Program-made: the position numbers and the translations under genes
Assembly: GCA_965232015.1 (NCBI GenBank)
Contig: OZ246946.1
Coordinates: 310,001-374,000 of the forward strand
Reading direction: 5' to 3'
Origin: JAJEAO01 sp963667635
GTDB lineage: Bacteria > Acidobacteriota > Vicinamibacteria > Marinacidobacterales > Marinacidobacteraceae
DNA: 64,000 nt
Shown here: positions 34,825 through 44,125 of the stretch, piece by piece
Numbering within the stretch: position 1 is the first letter of the stretch
Layout: each line of letters begins with the position of its first letter
The notes under the pieces: generated by a model
What the model saw: the letters and a program-made list of their open reading frames with translations, nothing else
Database searches by the model: none
Told to the model about the DNA's origin: nothing

Positions 34825-35021
34825 TCGCGCCTGAGCCGATGACGGGCCCCCTCCCACGGGATCTCGCCATGAGGGTCGGCTGACTCATGGAGCCGCGGCC
34901 CCGAACACATCGCTCCAGGTACCGGAACCCGAGTTCCCCGCCCCGGTGGAGAGGGCGGTCACCGGCTTGCCGCGCCAACGGATCAACCTGACCGGAAGGA
35001 GCACATGCAGCGCTCGAACCT

Positions 35022-35606
35022 TCAGGCGGGGTTGTTCGGGTCCGGTTCGGTGCGGCGTCCATTGGGCGCCGGCGGCGGAGTGTCGATCCCGATTCCGATA
35101 CCACCCCGCGCCCGGGCCCTCGCTCGTAGGATCCGCCACACGAGCGACAAGACGTACTCGGCGATCGGAACACTGAGCACCACGCTGCCCGCGACGGCAC
35201 CGCCGGTGGCGATGAACCACGTACCTACGCCCAGGAAGAGCACCGTGACCAGAAGTCCGGCGTATGTGGTTCGCGCTTTCTCTTGGGCGGTGAGTTCAAG
35301 CGCCCGGTCCTGCCAATCCGCCTGACGGATCTCCATCTCGCAGTGGTGTGCCGACCGCACCTCCGTCAGCCGCAGGAGCCGATCGGCGGTGCCGGGCAGG
35401 GTGGCCTCGAATTCTCTGAGGTGGTCCGGATGCGGAAGCGGACCCTGAAAGTGCTCGAACCGCGCCTGGATCGCTTCATCCGGCGACGGCGCCCGGCTGA
35501 CCACTCGAGTGGTCGTGGCCGGTTCCCCCGGCTTTCGGAGGCCCGATTCAGAAGCGTTGTCGGCCGAAAGGGATCTGCGCGAGCGTGTGTCCCGAGGAGC
35601 CGTCAC
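35022..35606 (-). CDS. DUF2335-like membrane protein, second gene of a Panacea-like pair
   Basis: A protein of 194 aa from GTG 35606, which overlaps the upstream stop as GTGA. FEHFQGPLPHPDHLREFEATLPGTADRLLRLTEVRSAHHCEMEIRQ is the soluble part typical of DUF2335 proteins. Two membrane helices follow (YAGLLVTVLFLGVGTWFIA and GSVVLSVPIAEYVLSLVW), then a basic, disordered tail. Coupling to a DUF4065-like gene suggests a membrane-acting toxin in a toxin-antitoxin pair. The gene at 40034-40381 has the same neighbour type and topology. Confidence 0.75.
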   Translation of the reverse strand: MTAPRDTRSRRSLSADNASESGLRKPGEPATTTRVVSRAPSPDEAIQARFEHFQGPLPHPDHLREFEATLPGTADRLLRLTEVRSAHHCEMEIRQADWQDRALELTAQEKARTTYAGLLVTVLFLGVGTWFIATGGAVAGSVVLSVPIAEYVLSLVWRILRARARARGGIGIGIDTPPPAPNGRRTEPDPNNPA

Positions 35607-36316
35607 GATCCGTCGTGCCCGGTAGCGAAATCCGCCATGACGGCTCGGAGTTCGTCACCAACCGCAGCCCAGTCGTCGTAGAGCGCTTCGCTGACTGAGC
35701 GGATCCTTGTTGGCTGTTGCGGACGTTCGGTCAGAAGGCCCGAGAGATCGAACACGCCGGCCAGACCGTCGAGGACGGGGCGCTGCGGAACTCTTGCGGC
35801 GTGGATGGGGAACCGCCGGACGACGTCCAACGCGACGCTCTCCGTCGCGGTCTCGGGATAACGGTGGTACACAGCGGCCAACAACCGCCCGAAACTCAGA
35901 GCCAGCACCCACCGCGCCAACTCCCTGAGGTAGTCGCGCACCTCTACTTGCAGTCGTGCGAGCGAAGCAGTCCCTCGCTCAAGCCCCGACCTGGTCAAGG
36001 ACCAGGCCCGATGATTTGCCCCTGTCGCGACGGCTACGTGGCCGGATCGACCGAGGGAGTCCAGCTCGCGGAAGACAGCCGGGTCGAACGGTCCGTAGCG
36101 GTACGGACGGAACCGAAAGTGGGGGCCGTCCACGGCCTCCGGGATCTCGCGGTCGATGAGGAAGAGCAGTTTCTGGATCCGGACCGGCTCGAACAGCGTT
36201 CCGCGCCGGCAGGTGGCCATCGCCATGAGAACGGCGTCGGACCGCTGGATCTTCCCCCGGACTGTCTCGTGGTCAGACATCGTGTCGGAGATCCTATCGC
36301 CGAAACGGGACCTCAT
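35603..36316 (-). CDS. Panacea/DUF4065-like protein, candidate antitoxin
   Basis: A protein of 237 aa from ATG 36316 (AAGGGA six bases upstream); ATG 36280 (MSDHETVRGKIQRSDAV) is an alternative. The segment FEPVRIQKLLFLIDREI...FRFRPYRYGPFDPAVFRELDSLGRSGHV follows the Panacea (SocA/GepA-like) pattern of QKLLFLID followed by Y-x-YGPF-x-P. The C-terminal half is helical and unassigned. It is the first gene of a two-gene unit with a membrane protein. The family match is by pattern and less certain than for 40368-40886. Confidence 0.65.
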   Translation of the reverse strand: MRSRFGDRISDTMSDHETVRGKIQRSDAVLMAMATCRRGTLFEPVRIQKLLFLIDREIPEAVDGPHFRFRPYRYGPFDPAVFRELDSLGRSGHVAVATGANHRAWSLTRSGLERGTASLARLQVEVRDYLRELARWVLALSFGRLLAAVYHRYPETATESVALDVVRRFPIHAARVPQRPVLDGLAGVFDLSGLLTERPQQPTRIRSVSEALYDDWAAVGDELRAVMADFATGHDGS

Positions 36317-36357
36317 CCGTCATCCCTTGGGAGTCCGCCGGTCGCGGCGGTCGTCGC

Positions 36358-38565
36358 TCATGGGGTCATCGTGCGGAGGATGAAATCGCTCATCGTTCGC
36401 CGCAGGTGGAGCGTCTGCGCCGGGTCGCGGACGCCGTGGCGCTGGCTGGGGTAGAGCATGAGCGAAAACGGCTTGCCCGCCTTCTGGAGGTCGTGCGTGA
36501 ACTGGAGGGTGTTCTGCATGTGGACGTTGTCGTCCATCGTGCCGTGGATCATCAACAGCTCTCCGTGGAGCTGGTCGGCGTAGGGTCGGACCGAGCTCTT
36601 CTCGTAGCCGGCGGGGTTCTCGTCGGGGGTGCTCATGTAGCGCTCGGTGTAAACCGAGTCGTAGTCGCGCCAGTCCACGACGCTCCCGCCCGCGATCCCG
36701 GCGGCGAACCGGTCCGACTTCGTCAGCGCGGTGAGGGTCATGTAGCCGCCGAAGCTCCAGCCGTCCACGCCGATCCGCGCCGCGTCCACGAAGTCCTGCG
36801 CGCCCAGCCAGTCCACCGCGTCCACCAGGTCGTTCAGCTCCTGTTCGCCGAAGTTCCCGTACACCGGCCAGGTCGAACGGACGCCCTTGCCGGAGGCGAT
36901 CCGGTTGTCCACGACGAAGACCACGATCCCCTGCTGCGCGAGGAACTGGAACCACATCCCCCGGGCGCCGCCCCACGAGTTCCGGACCTGCGGCGCGTGG
37001 GGGCCGCCGTACACGTGGACCCACGCGGGATACTCCCGCCCGACCTCGAACCCGTGGGGGCGGATCAGCATCGCTTCGAGGGCCACGCCGTCCCGCGCCT
37101 CGACCTGGAGCAGTTCCGGTGGCGAGATGTCGAACCGCCCCAGCGCGGGGACTTCGCCGCCTCCCAGGAATCGGAGCTCGTTTCCGTCGGAGGCGTCGCG
37201 CAGCGTCATCCGGGGCGGACTGTCGAGGCCGCTCGAGACCCGGACGAAGCGGGTCACCGGCGCCTCCTCCGGGAACATCGCCTGGTGGGTTCCGGACGTC
37301 TCGTCGAGCCGGAGCACCCCGGAGCCGTCGAGCGCCACCCGCAGCGTGTCCGAGCCCAGCGAGGTCCTGAGCGTCCCGCTCACCCAGGCGGCTCCGGCGG
37401 CCTCGTCCACCGCATGGAACCGACGGACCTCGAACTCCCCCTCGGTCAGGGCGCCCACGAGTTCACCGGCGGCGTCGTAGCGGTAGAGGTGGGCGAACCC
37501 GGTCCGCTCGCTCAGCCACAGGAAGCCCCCGTCCGCGAGGAACCGGGGCGGGCCGAGGTTGTTGGCCCACGGTCCGGCGTCCTCGCGCAGCACCCGCATC
37601 GTCTCCCCGGTCCGGGGGTCGGCCCGGTGAAGATCGAGGAACGTCTGGGTGCGGTCCTGCATCTGGAACCACAGGTCCCCGTCGGGGCCGAACGCCACGT
37701 CCACGATCAGCATCTCCTGCGTCCCGTAGCCGGTGGGCCGCATCCAGACCGTTTCGCCGCCGGCGGCGGGGACGACGCCGATCCGAACCCGCGGATTCGG
37801 ATCCCCCGCCTTCGGGTAGGCGTACACCTCGAGGTCGAGGTGCGTCGGCAGGTGATCCACCACCGTGAACCGGGGCACGTCGCTCTCGTCGCTTTCGAGG
37901 TAGGCGAGCCGGCTCCCGTCCGGGCTCCACCAGTGGGCGAGGAAGTTGCCGCGACCGTAGATCTCTTCCTGATAGACCCAATCCAGCTTCCCGTGGAGCA
38001 GGCCGGGGCCGCCGCCGGTGGTCAGCCGGAGTTCGGCCCCGGCGAGGTCCACCACGAACAGGTCGTTCTCGCGGACGAACGCGATCCGGTTCCCGTCCGG
38101 GGAGAAGCGGGCCAGCTCCTCCGGTTCCGGGGTTCGGGTGAGGCGGGTCAGCGCCGAGGCCGCCGGGTCCCAGAGAAACAGATCCGAGGCGGCGTCGAGC
38201 AGGAAGCGCCCGGCGTCCGGCGCGAGGTTGAGCCGGGCGGGACGCGCCAGCCGGGCCGCCTCCTCTCCATCGAGCGAGAGGTCGGTCGAGAGGGCGGAAG
38301 CGAGGGCCTCCGCGTCGTGGAGCGGGCGGCTCGCCCCGGTCGCCGCGTCGAACACGGTCCAGGTCCGATCGGTCCCCTCGCCCGATCCCGCCAGGTACTC
38401 CGCGCCCCCCGGGAGCCAACGCACCGAGGGCAGGTCGGGGGAGAAGTCCAGCGCGTCCGGCCCGTAGAGGTGCTGGAGCTCGATCGGCTCGGCGGTCTGG
38501 ATCGCGGCTGCCGGCGCCGGGGACGCGGGCAGGAGGAGCAGCGCCAGGGACAGGACGGTGCGCAT
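36358..38565 (-). CDS. S9 dipeptidyl peptidase IV-like protease, secreted
   Basis: A protein of 735 aa with a signal peptide (MRTVLSLALLLLPASPAPAAA). The N-terminal beta-propeller carries the DPP-IV double-Glu motif (VYQEEIYGR). The alpha/beta-hydrolase part has the triad S604 (GWSFGGYM), D678 (MDDNVH) and H710 (RHGV). It is predicted to remove X-Pro or X-Ala dipeptides from peptides in the periplasm. The start ATG 38565 is fixed by the signal peptide. It is divergent from the amidohydrolase gene (123-bp gap), which is also exported. Confidence 0.92.
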   Translation of the reverse strand: MRTVLSLALLLLPASPAPAAAIQTAEPIELQHLYGPDALDFSPDLPSVRWLPGGAEYLAGSGEGTDRTWTVFDAATGASRPLHDAEALASALSTDLSLDGEEAARLARPARLNLAPDAGRFLLDAASDLFLWDPAASALTRLTRTPEPEELARFSPDGNRIAFVRENDLFVVDLAGAELRLTTGGGPGLLHGKLDWVYQEEIYGRGNFLAHWWSPDGSRLAYLESDESDVPRFTVVDHLPTHLDLEVYAYPKAGDPNPRVRIGVVPAAGGETVWMRPTGYGTQEMLIVDVAFGPDGDLWFQMQDRTQTFLDLHRADPRTGETMRVLREDAGPWANNLGPPRFLADGGFLWLSERTGFAHLYRYDAAGELVGALTEGEFEVRRFHAVDEAAGAAWVSGTLRTSLGSDTLRVALDGSGVLRLDETSGTHQAMFPEEAPVTRFVRVSSGLDSPPRMTLRDASDGNELRFLGGGEVPALGRFDISPPELLQVEARDGVALEAMLIRPHGFEVGREYPAWVHVYGGPHAPQVRNSWGGARGMWFQFLAQQGIVVFVVDNRIASGKGVRSTWPVYGNFGEQELNDLVDAVDWLGAQDFVDAARIGVDGWSFGGYMTLTALTKSDRFAAGIAGGSVVDWRDYDSVYTERYMSTPDENPAGYEKSSVRPYADQLHGELLMIHGTMDDNVHMQNTLQFTHDLQKAGKPFSLMLYPSQRHGVRDPAQTLHLRRTMSDFILRTMTP

Positions 38566-38688
38566 GCGTGGGGTACCTCGCTCGGGTCGAAACATCGGCA
38601 AGAGTACCGGGGCGGACCGCGCCCCGGTCCATAGACTCCCCGCGTGTCCTGTCCCCGCTCCGGCGGGAAGTCCGAACGGAGAAGCCCC

Positions 38689-39984
38689 ATGTTCCGAGTC
38701 CCCATCCGCGCGCTGATCCTCGTCGCGGTCGGCGCCGTCGCGGCCGGTCCGGCCGTCGCCCAGGACGCCGTGGCGCTTCGCGCCGACCGGCTCATCGTCG
38801 GCGCCGACGCGCCGGTGATCCTCGATCCGGTGGTCGTCATCGAAGATGACCGGATCGTCGCGGTCGGCCCGGCGGGCGCGATCCCCATCCCCCGCGAGGC
38901 GCGGGAGATCACTCTCGAGGGGCACACCCTGCTCCCCGGGCTGTTCGACGCCCACGTGCACCTCGGCGGAATCCCCGGCGACGGCGGCGACACCCAGAAG
39001 ATGCGCGAGACGGTGGCGCACGAGGCGATCTACGCCGTCGCCCACGCGAAGATCACGCTCGAGAGCGGCTTCACCAGCGTCCGGAACATCGGCGCCGGGA
39101 ACTACCACGACGCCGCGCTTCGGGACATGATCGAGCGCGGCATCGTCCCCGGGCCGCGCATCCAGGCGGCGACCTGGGGCGTGGGTTCGACCGGCGGCCA
39201 CGCCGACATCAACGGCTGGAATCCGGACGTGCCCACCCCCGGCTACGCCATGATCGCCGACGGCGAGGACGCCCTGCGGCGCGCGGTGCGCTACCAGGTC
39301 AAGTACGGCGCCGACGTGATCAAGGTGACCGCGTCCGGCGGCGTGCTTTCGCAGGGCGACGCCATCGAGGACCAGGCCTACTCGCTCGCGGAGCTGCGAG
39401 CCATCGTGGAGACCGCGAACATGCTCCACACGCCGGTCGCGGCGCACGCCCATTCGCCGGCCGCGATGAACGACGCGATCCGGGCCGGAGTCGTGAGCAT
39501 CGAACACGGAACCCTGATAGACGACGAGGGGATCCGGCTCGCGAAGGAACACGGCACCTTCATCGTCCCCACGCTCTACACCCTCGACTTCATCATCGAG
39601 GAGGGCGCCGAGAGCGGCGTGCCGGAAGCCTCGATCCAGAAGGCGCGCGACATCGCCGTCCAGCAGCGGGAGCGGCTCTCGGCCGCGTTCCACGCCGGGG
39701 TGAAGTTCGCCTACGGGACCGACGCCGCGGTCTTCCCGCACGGCCGCAATGCCCGCGATTTCGCGATCATGGTCGAGCACATGGACATCTCGCCGATGGA
39801 GGCGATCCGGACCGCCACGATGAACGGCGCCGAGCTGCTCGGGTGGGAGGAGGACCTCGGCTCGATCGAAAGCGGCAAGCTGGCCGACATCATCGCGGTG
39901 GAAGGGGATCCGCTCGCCGACATCCGCCGGCTGGAGGAGGTGGCCTTCGTGATGAAGGGCGGGGAGATCGTCAAGCGCCCCTGA
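38689..39984 (+). CDS. Secreted amidohydrolase (imidazolonepropionase/prolidase-like)
   Basis: A protein of 431 aa with a signal peptide ending AVAQ. Metal ligands are visible: FDAHVHLGG, the Lys of ADVIKVTASGG (bridging carbamate position), AAHAHSP, SIEHGTLID and YGTDAAVF. This is the Xaa-Pro dipeptidase-like branch of amidohydrolases. It probably hydrolyses dipeptides or other amides released by the neighbouring exported peptidase. The start was chosen at the signal peptide. Confidence 0.88.
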   Translation: MFRVPIRALILVAVGAVAAGPAVAQDAVALRADRLIVGADAPVILDPVVVIEDDRIVAVGPAGAIPIPREAREITLEGHTLLPGLFDAHVHLGGIPGDGGDTQKMRETVAHEAIYAVAHAKITLESGFTSVRNIGAGNYHDAALRDMIERGIVPGPRIQAATWGVGSTGGHADINGWNPDVPTPGYAMIADGEDALRRAVRYQVKYGADVIKVTASGGVLSQGDAIEDQAYSLAELRAIVETANMLHTPVAAHAHSPAAMNDAIRAGVVSIEHGTLIDDEGIRLAKEHGTFIVPTLYTLDFIIEEGAESGVPEASIQKARDIAVQQRERLSAAFHAGVKFAYGTDAAVFPHGRNARDFAIMVEHMDISPMEAIRTATMNGAELLGWEEDLGSIESGKLADIIAVEGDPLADIRRLEEVAFVMKGGEIVKRP

Positions 39985-40033
39985 GCGTTGAGGGGCGCCG
40001 GTCTCCAGACCGGCAGTGCGTTGCGGCTCGTCC

Positions 40034-40381
40034 TCAGCGGCGGGGGAACAGGTAGTTCGCGACGATGGCGAACAACCCGATCACCGAGATCGTCGTCGAG
40101 CCGATCAGGGTGGTGAGCCCTTCAACCGGCAGTTTGAAGTCGAGGTACGCGAACCCTTGCACAATGAGGATGGCGCCCACGACGACCAGCCATACGACCA
40201 CGAGCCAGTACAGCCGGCGGGCGTAGGCCTTCCGCTGTTCCCTGTCTTGATCGCGGTCGGCGATGTCCGACCGCTGCCGCGCGTCCGCGAGGGATTGCTC
40301 TTCCTCCTCGGCAAGACCGGATCTGGCGTCGGGGTGAAGGGACTCGACTTCCTCGATGTCCCGCGGGTCACTCTCCGGCAC
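40034..40381 (-). CDS. Small two-helix membrane protein, candidate toxin of PanAT pair
   Basis: A protein of 115 aa from GTG 40381, overlapping the upstream gene by 14 bp. A charged, coiled N-terminus (DPRDIEEVESLHPDARSGLAEEEEQSLADARQR, read in parts) precedes two membrane helices (LYWLVVVWLVVVGAILIVQG and TTLIGSTTISVIGLFAIVANYLF). Panacea-domain antitoxins are known to be paired with diverse toxins, including small membrane proteins that disturb the membrane. The role is inferred from this pairing. Confidence 0.7.
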   Translation of the reverse strand: MPESDPRDIEEVESLHPDARSGLAEEEEQSLADARQRSDIADRDQDREQRKAYARRLYWLVVVWLVVVGAILIVQGFAYLDFKLPVEGLTTLIGSTTISVIGLFAIVANYLFPRR

Positions 40382-40886
40382 GCGCTGCCCGCACTGATCG
40401 CGCCTTCTCCTCGAAGTACTGCTGGATCAGTTCGTTCGGGATCTCCACATCGCGCATTCCCGGATAACTGGCCCGGATCTTGTCCCAGGGCGTGCCCTTC
40501 TCGTGCGTGAGCTGGGACAGGGCCCACCCCGACATGTGTCCGTACACGTCCCATACGCGCTGGATGACGCGCCTCGAGAAGTCCGGCTCCCCGGACACCT
40601 CGGGTGTCGTCCAGCGGTAGTGGCGCCCGTCAAAGTCGCGTATCTCCAGGGGTTTCCGAATCGCCCGGTTTCCCCATCGCTTCACGCAGTGGTAGAGCTC
40701 GGGGAAGACCGGCCCCCACCGCCACGCCTCCACGCGATCCGCGCACAACGGGCCCCCGCCCAATCCGAGATGCCACCCGTGGGCGAAGTAAACGAGCTTC
40801 TGGATCTTCATTGGGTCCAGTGGCTCACCCGACGACCTGGCGATGGCCAGAAAGCGGTTCGCGATGGCTTCGACTTGGTACGGCAT
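40368..40886 (-). CDS. Panacea-domain (DUF4065, SocA-like) antitoxin
   Basis: A protein of 172 aa. The N-terminal 90 residues match the DUF4065 pattern closely: VEAIANRFLAIA...LDPMKIQKLVYFAHGWHLGL...PLCADRVEAWRWGPVFPELYHCVKRWG. The C-terminal part is helical. The domain neutralises a partner toxin by direct binding and can swap partners. The partner here is the overlapping membrane-protein gene. A second Panacea-like/membrane pair lies 4 kb away (35022-36316). Confidence 0.85.
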   Translation of the reverse strand: MPYQVEAIANRFLAIARSSGEPLDPMKIQKLVYFAHGWHLGLGGGPLCADRVEAWRWGPVFPELYHCVKRWGNRAIRKPLEIRDFDGRHYRWTTPEVSGEPDFSRRVIQRVWDVYGHMSGWALSQLTHEKGTPWDKIRASYPGMRDVEIPNELIQQYFEEKARSVRAARAGE

Positions 40887-40963
40887 GGGGCTCCGGCGTC
40901 AGCGTGTGATGAGGTGCGCCCGTGATTCTGCCACCCGCGGCTGACTCGGGGAAGAGCGATGAG

Positions 40964-42448
40964 TCATCCGGTGTCACGGCCACGGTCGTCCCCCGTCTCT
41001 GACGGGACGAGGGTCTCGTCGAGGAATTCGCGCAGCAGCGTCAGGAACTCGTCCACGTGCCGGAGGTGGGTGCGGAAGATGCCGAGCGACGGGCGCATCC
41101 AGAACCGGCCGTCGAGGACGGTCGCGGTGAAGAAGATCCGTCCGTCGGCGTGGAAGCGCTCGAGGAGGCGTCGGTTGGCCGCGTCCGTCGCCTCGGGAGA
41201 CAGCCCCGGCGGCGCCCACCGGAAGCACATGGTGGAGAGCTCCGGCGGCGGCCCGACCTCGATCCCGGGCCACTGCGCGAGTTCTTCCTGAAGGACGCGG
41301 GCGAGCACCCACTTCTCCTCCAGCGCCGCGGCGAAGGCGGCGCGGCCGTGCAGCGCGAGCGGGAGGAACATCCGCATCGCCCGGAAGTGGCGGGTCAGCT
41401 CCACGGAGCGCTCCGAGGGGGAGGGCGCCGGCTGGGTTTCGTCCACGAGGTAGGCGGCGTCGAATCGAAACGTGTCGAGGTGGTTGGCGTCCCGGACGAC
41501 GACGGCGCCGAGCCCGTAGGGGAGGAACAGGCTCTTGTGCGGATCGAGCACGACCGAATCCGCTCGCTCGATTCCGTCGAAGAGCGCCTGCCGCGCCGGG
41601 ACGAGCAGATAGAACCCGCCGTAGGCCGCGTCCACGTGGTGCCAGAGGTTCTCTGCTGCGGCGATGTCGCAGACCGCGGCGAGCGGATCCACGGCGCCGG
41701 TGTTCGTGGTTCCTGCTGAAGTGACCACGAGCCAGGGGATGAGCCCGGCGTTCCGATCCCGCGCCACCTGTTGCTGGAGGGCCTCCGGGATCAGTCGGTA
41801 GCGCCCGCTCACCGGCAGCGTCCGGACCCGCGCCTCGCCAAGTCCGGCGAGATGGACCGCCTTCCGGACCGAGTAGTGCTCCTGGCTCGATACATACACG
41901 ACGGCGCGGGGAAAGTCGCGGGCGCGAAGCCCTCTCGCATCGCGGGCCGCGATCACTGCGGTCAGCCCGGCAGTGCTGCCTCCGGAGGTCAGCGTGCCGC
42001 CCGATCCGGCGGAGTAGCCGACGAGTTCGGCGATCCACTCCACCATGCGGTTCTCGAGCAGCGTCGCGCCGGGAGAAGCCGGGTAGTAGCCGGCGAACTC
42101 GTTGCCGACGGCGGCGAGATAGTCGCCGAGCGCCGCTTCGTAAACGCCGCCGCCCGGCACCCAGCCGAAGTCGCGGGGGGAGGCCGGGTTCAGACCCTGC
42201 TCTTCCACCTCCCGCTGGACCAGCTCGAGCAGCTCGCCGATCGGGCGGCCGCTGCCTCTGAAGTCGAGGCCGGTGATTTCGGGCGATCCGGTCGGTGGGT
42301 AGTAGCCTGGCCCCTTGTGAAGCGCCTCGAGGAACCGGTCGGCGTGGGTCGTGACGGCGGCGGTCACCGCCCGCCGGGCCTTCCGGTCGGGCTCGAGCGC
42401 CGCGGACTCGCGCCGCAGCGCCTCGGCGCGTTCACGCAGTGGCGTCAT
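40964..42448 (-). CDS. PLP-dependent group II decarboxylase (aromatic amino acid type)
   Basis: A protein of 494 aa. The PLP-binding Lys is K305 in LDPHKSLFLPYG; HVDAAYGGFYLL supplies the Asp that contacts the pyridine ring, and TSAGTTNTGAVDPL and GVYEAALGDYLAAVGNEFAGYYPASPGATLLENRMVEW (in parts) are typical of the AADC/GAD fold. It is likely an aromatic L-amino acid or related decarboxylase; substrate choice cannot be read from sequence. Its ATG overlaps the stop of the symporter gene as ATGA, so substrate import and decarboxylation are coupled. Confidence 0.88.
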   Translation of the reverse strand: MTPLRERAEALRRESAALEPDRKARRAVTAAVTTHADRFLEALHKGPGYYPPTGSPEITGLDFRGSGRPIGELLELVQREVEEQGLNPASPRDFGWVPGGGVYEAALGDYLAAVGNEFAGYYPASPGATLLENRMVEWIAELVGYSAGSGGTLTSGGSTAGLTAVIAARDARGLRARDFPRAVVYVSSQEHYSVRKAVHLAGLGEARVRTLPVSGRYRLIPEALQQQVARDRNAGLIPWLVVTSAGTTNTGAVDPLAAVCDIAAAENLWHHVDAAYGGFYLLVPARQALFDGIERADSVVLDPHKSLFLPYGLGAVVVRDANHLDTFRFDAAYLVDETQPAPSPSERSVELTRHFRAMRMFLPLALHGRAAFAAALEEKWVLARVLQEELAQWPGIEVGPPPELSTMCFRWAPPGLSPEATDAANRRLLERFHADGRIFFTATVLDGRFWMRPSLGIFRTHLRHVDEFLTLLREFLDETLVPSETGDDRGRDTG

Positions 42449-43872
42449 CCGACGGGCTCCGGCGTCCGCTCGAACCGGGCGCCCACGAGATAGCCCAGCC
42501 CGCTCAGAAGCGTGAGTCCGATCGCCGGCGGGATGAGGACGCCCACCGGCCGCAGCGCCGGTTCGAAGAACCACTCCCATCCGACGCCGACGTGCGCCGC
42601 CCACGGCAGCACCCCGGCGGCCATGGCGAGAAGCGCGGCCCGCGGCCCGCCCCACCGGGTGAACAGCCCGGCGGTCAGCGGCACGAAAACGCCCACGAGA
42701 GTCAGCTCGTAGGCCTCTTCGAGGAGCGCATAGGCGCTGAGATCCTGGAACGCGTACAACAGACTGGCGAGGCCAACGATCACGACCGACACGCGGCTGA
42801 GCCGGAGCATGTCCAACCGGGAGAAGGGGTGGCGCAACAGGTTCTGCGCCAGAACGGAGGCAGCCGATACTAACGCGGAATCCACCGTCGAAAGCACTGC
42901 GGAGACGAGGACCACGGCGAGCCCGACCGCGGCCAGCGGGCTGAACAGGGCCGCAGTGAGCGTTGCCAGCAGGTCGGACCCGGGACCCCGCAACAGAAGA
43001 GGCGCGGCGAGTCCCAGGCCCACCGGAATCAGCCCCAGTCCGAGGTAGAGCCCGCCGGCGAGCAGGCACGCCCGCTTCGCTACCGACTCGGTCCGGGACG
43101 CGAAGACCCGCTGCATGACGTCCTGGCCGGGGATGTTGCCGAGCGCGCCCGCGAGGAGGAGACCGGACCAGGCGAGGATCTCGGTCGTCTCGCCCGGCAG
43201 GAGCGCCAACCGGTCCGCCGGCGTCTCGGCGCCGATCCGGACAAGGCCTCCGACGAACGATCCCTCGCCGAGCGCCGCCACCGCCGAGAACCCGAGGGCG
43301 AGGAGGCCCACCGCGACCACCGGCATCTGGAGCTGGTCGGTGAGGACCACCGACCACATGCCGCCGATGAGCGTGTAGCCGATCGAGACCGCGCCGACGA
43401 GGAGGAGCCCGGTCGCGGTCGGGATGCCGAACAGGCCGTGGAGCAGCGCCGCGAGGACGGTGAACTGCGCCGCGATCCAGCCGAAGAAGCTGGGCACCAT
43501 GACGAGGGCGGACACCACCTCGGCCCGCCGGCCGAACCGCCGGGCGAAGAAGTCCCCGAGGGTCAGGAGCCGCAGCCGTCGCAGCGGGGCGGCGTAGAAG
43601 AGGCCGACGAGGATGAGGCACAGACCGGGCCCGATCGGTTCCAGGGCGGCGGCGACCAGCCCGGTGTCGCGGACCTCCTCGGCGGATGCGAGCAGCGTCC
43701 CCGCTCCGAACCAGGTGGCCAGCAGGCTCGCGGCGGCCAGTCGGGTCGAGAGCCGCCGGCCCGAGACGAGGTAGTCCTCCGGCGTCCGGACCCGCCGCCG
43801 GGCCACGGCGGCGACGCCGAAGAGCGCCGCCGCGTAGGCGAGGAGGACCGGGGCGGCGAGGGTGGCGGTCAC
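42445..43872 (-). CDS. Sodium:solute symporter
   Basis: A protein of 475 aa from GTG 43872; an ATG at 43926 would add 18 residues encoded by the inverted-repeat element and is less likely. About 13 hydrophobic helices. SSS family features are visible: RTPEDYLVSGRRL, FFARRFG, GGMWSVVLTDQLQMPVVAVG, and AVLSTVDSALVSAASVLAQNLL near the sodium site. It probably imports an amino acid or amine for the co-transcribed decarboxylase; that is inference from the ATGA overlap. Confidence 0.87.
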   Translation of the reverse strand: MTATLAAPVLLAYAAALFGVAAVARRRVRTPEDYLVSGRRLSTRLAAASLLATWFGAGTLLASAEEVRDTGLVAAALEPIGPGLCLILVGLFYAAPLRRLRLLTLGDFFARRFGRRAEVVSALVMVPSFFGWIAAQFTVLAALLHGLFGIPTATGLLLVGAVSIGYTLIGGMWSVVLTDQLQMPVVAVGLLALGFSAVAALGEGSFVGGLVRIGAETPADRLALLPGETTEILAWSGLLLAGALGNIPGQDVMQRVFASRTESVAKRACLLAGGLYLGLGLIPVGLGLAAPLLLRGPGSDLLATLTAALFSPLAAVGLAVVLVSAVLSTVDSALVSAASVLAQNLLRHPFSRLDMLRLSRVSVVIVGLASLLYAFQDLSAYALLEEAYELTLVGVFVPLTAGLFTRWGGPRAALLAMAAGVLPWAAHVGVGWEWFFEPALRPVGVLIPPAIGLTLLSGLGYLVGARFERTPEPVG

Positions 43873-43896
43873 GAGGCGGTGCGCAGCGCCGGGACA

Positions 43897-44090
43897 ATTC
43901 AGCCTGTGGACAAAGTCACGCGGCATTCGAGCGGCGATGCATCCCGCCTGAACGCGCCCCTCCGCTGCGCTCCGGCGCGCTCTTCGTTGCGCATCGGTCG
44001 GAATACACCCGGTATTCCTCCCTCGCGCGCCTCGTCAGCCGGGCGCCTCGCCACTCTCGGTGCTCACGCGACTTTATCCACAGGCTGAAT
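43897..44090. repeat. MITE-like element with DnaA-box inverted ends
   Basis: The 21-bp ends 43897-43917 and 44070-44090 are inverted repeats (20 of 21). The right end contains a perfect DnaA box TTATCCACA (44074-44082); the left contains TTGTCCACA on the minus strand (43905-43913). In the middle GAATAC 44001-44006 pairs with GTATTC 44012-44017. There is no coding sequence and no target duplication. It lies between two symporter genes. Confidence 0.75.
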
Positions 44091-44125
44091 CGCCCCTCGG
44101 TGACCGGCTTCGAGGGCGGGGTCGG

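Noticed and set aside
43873..43926. ATG 43926 as the symporter start
   Set aside because: The added residues are encoded by the inverted-repeat element and break the usual family N-terminus.
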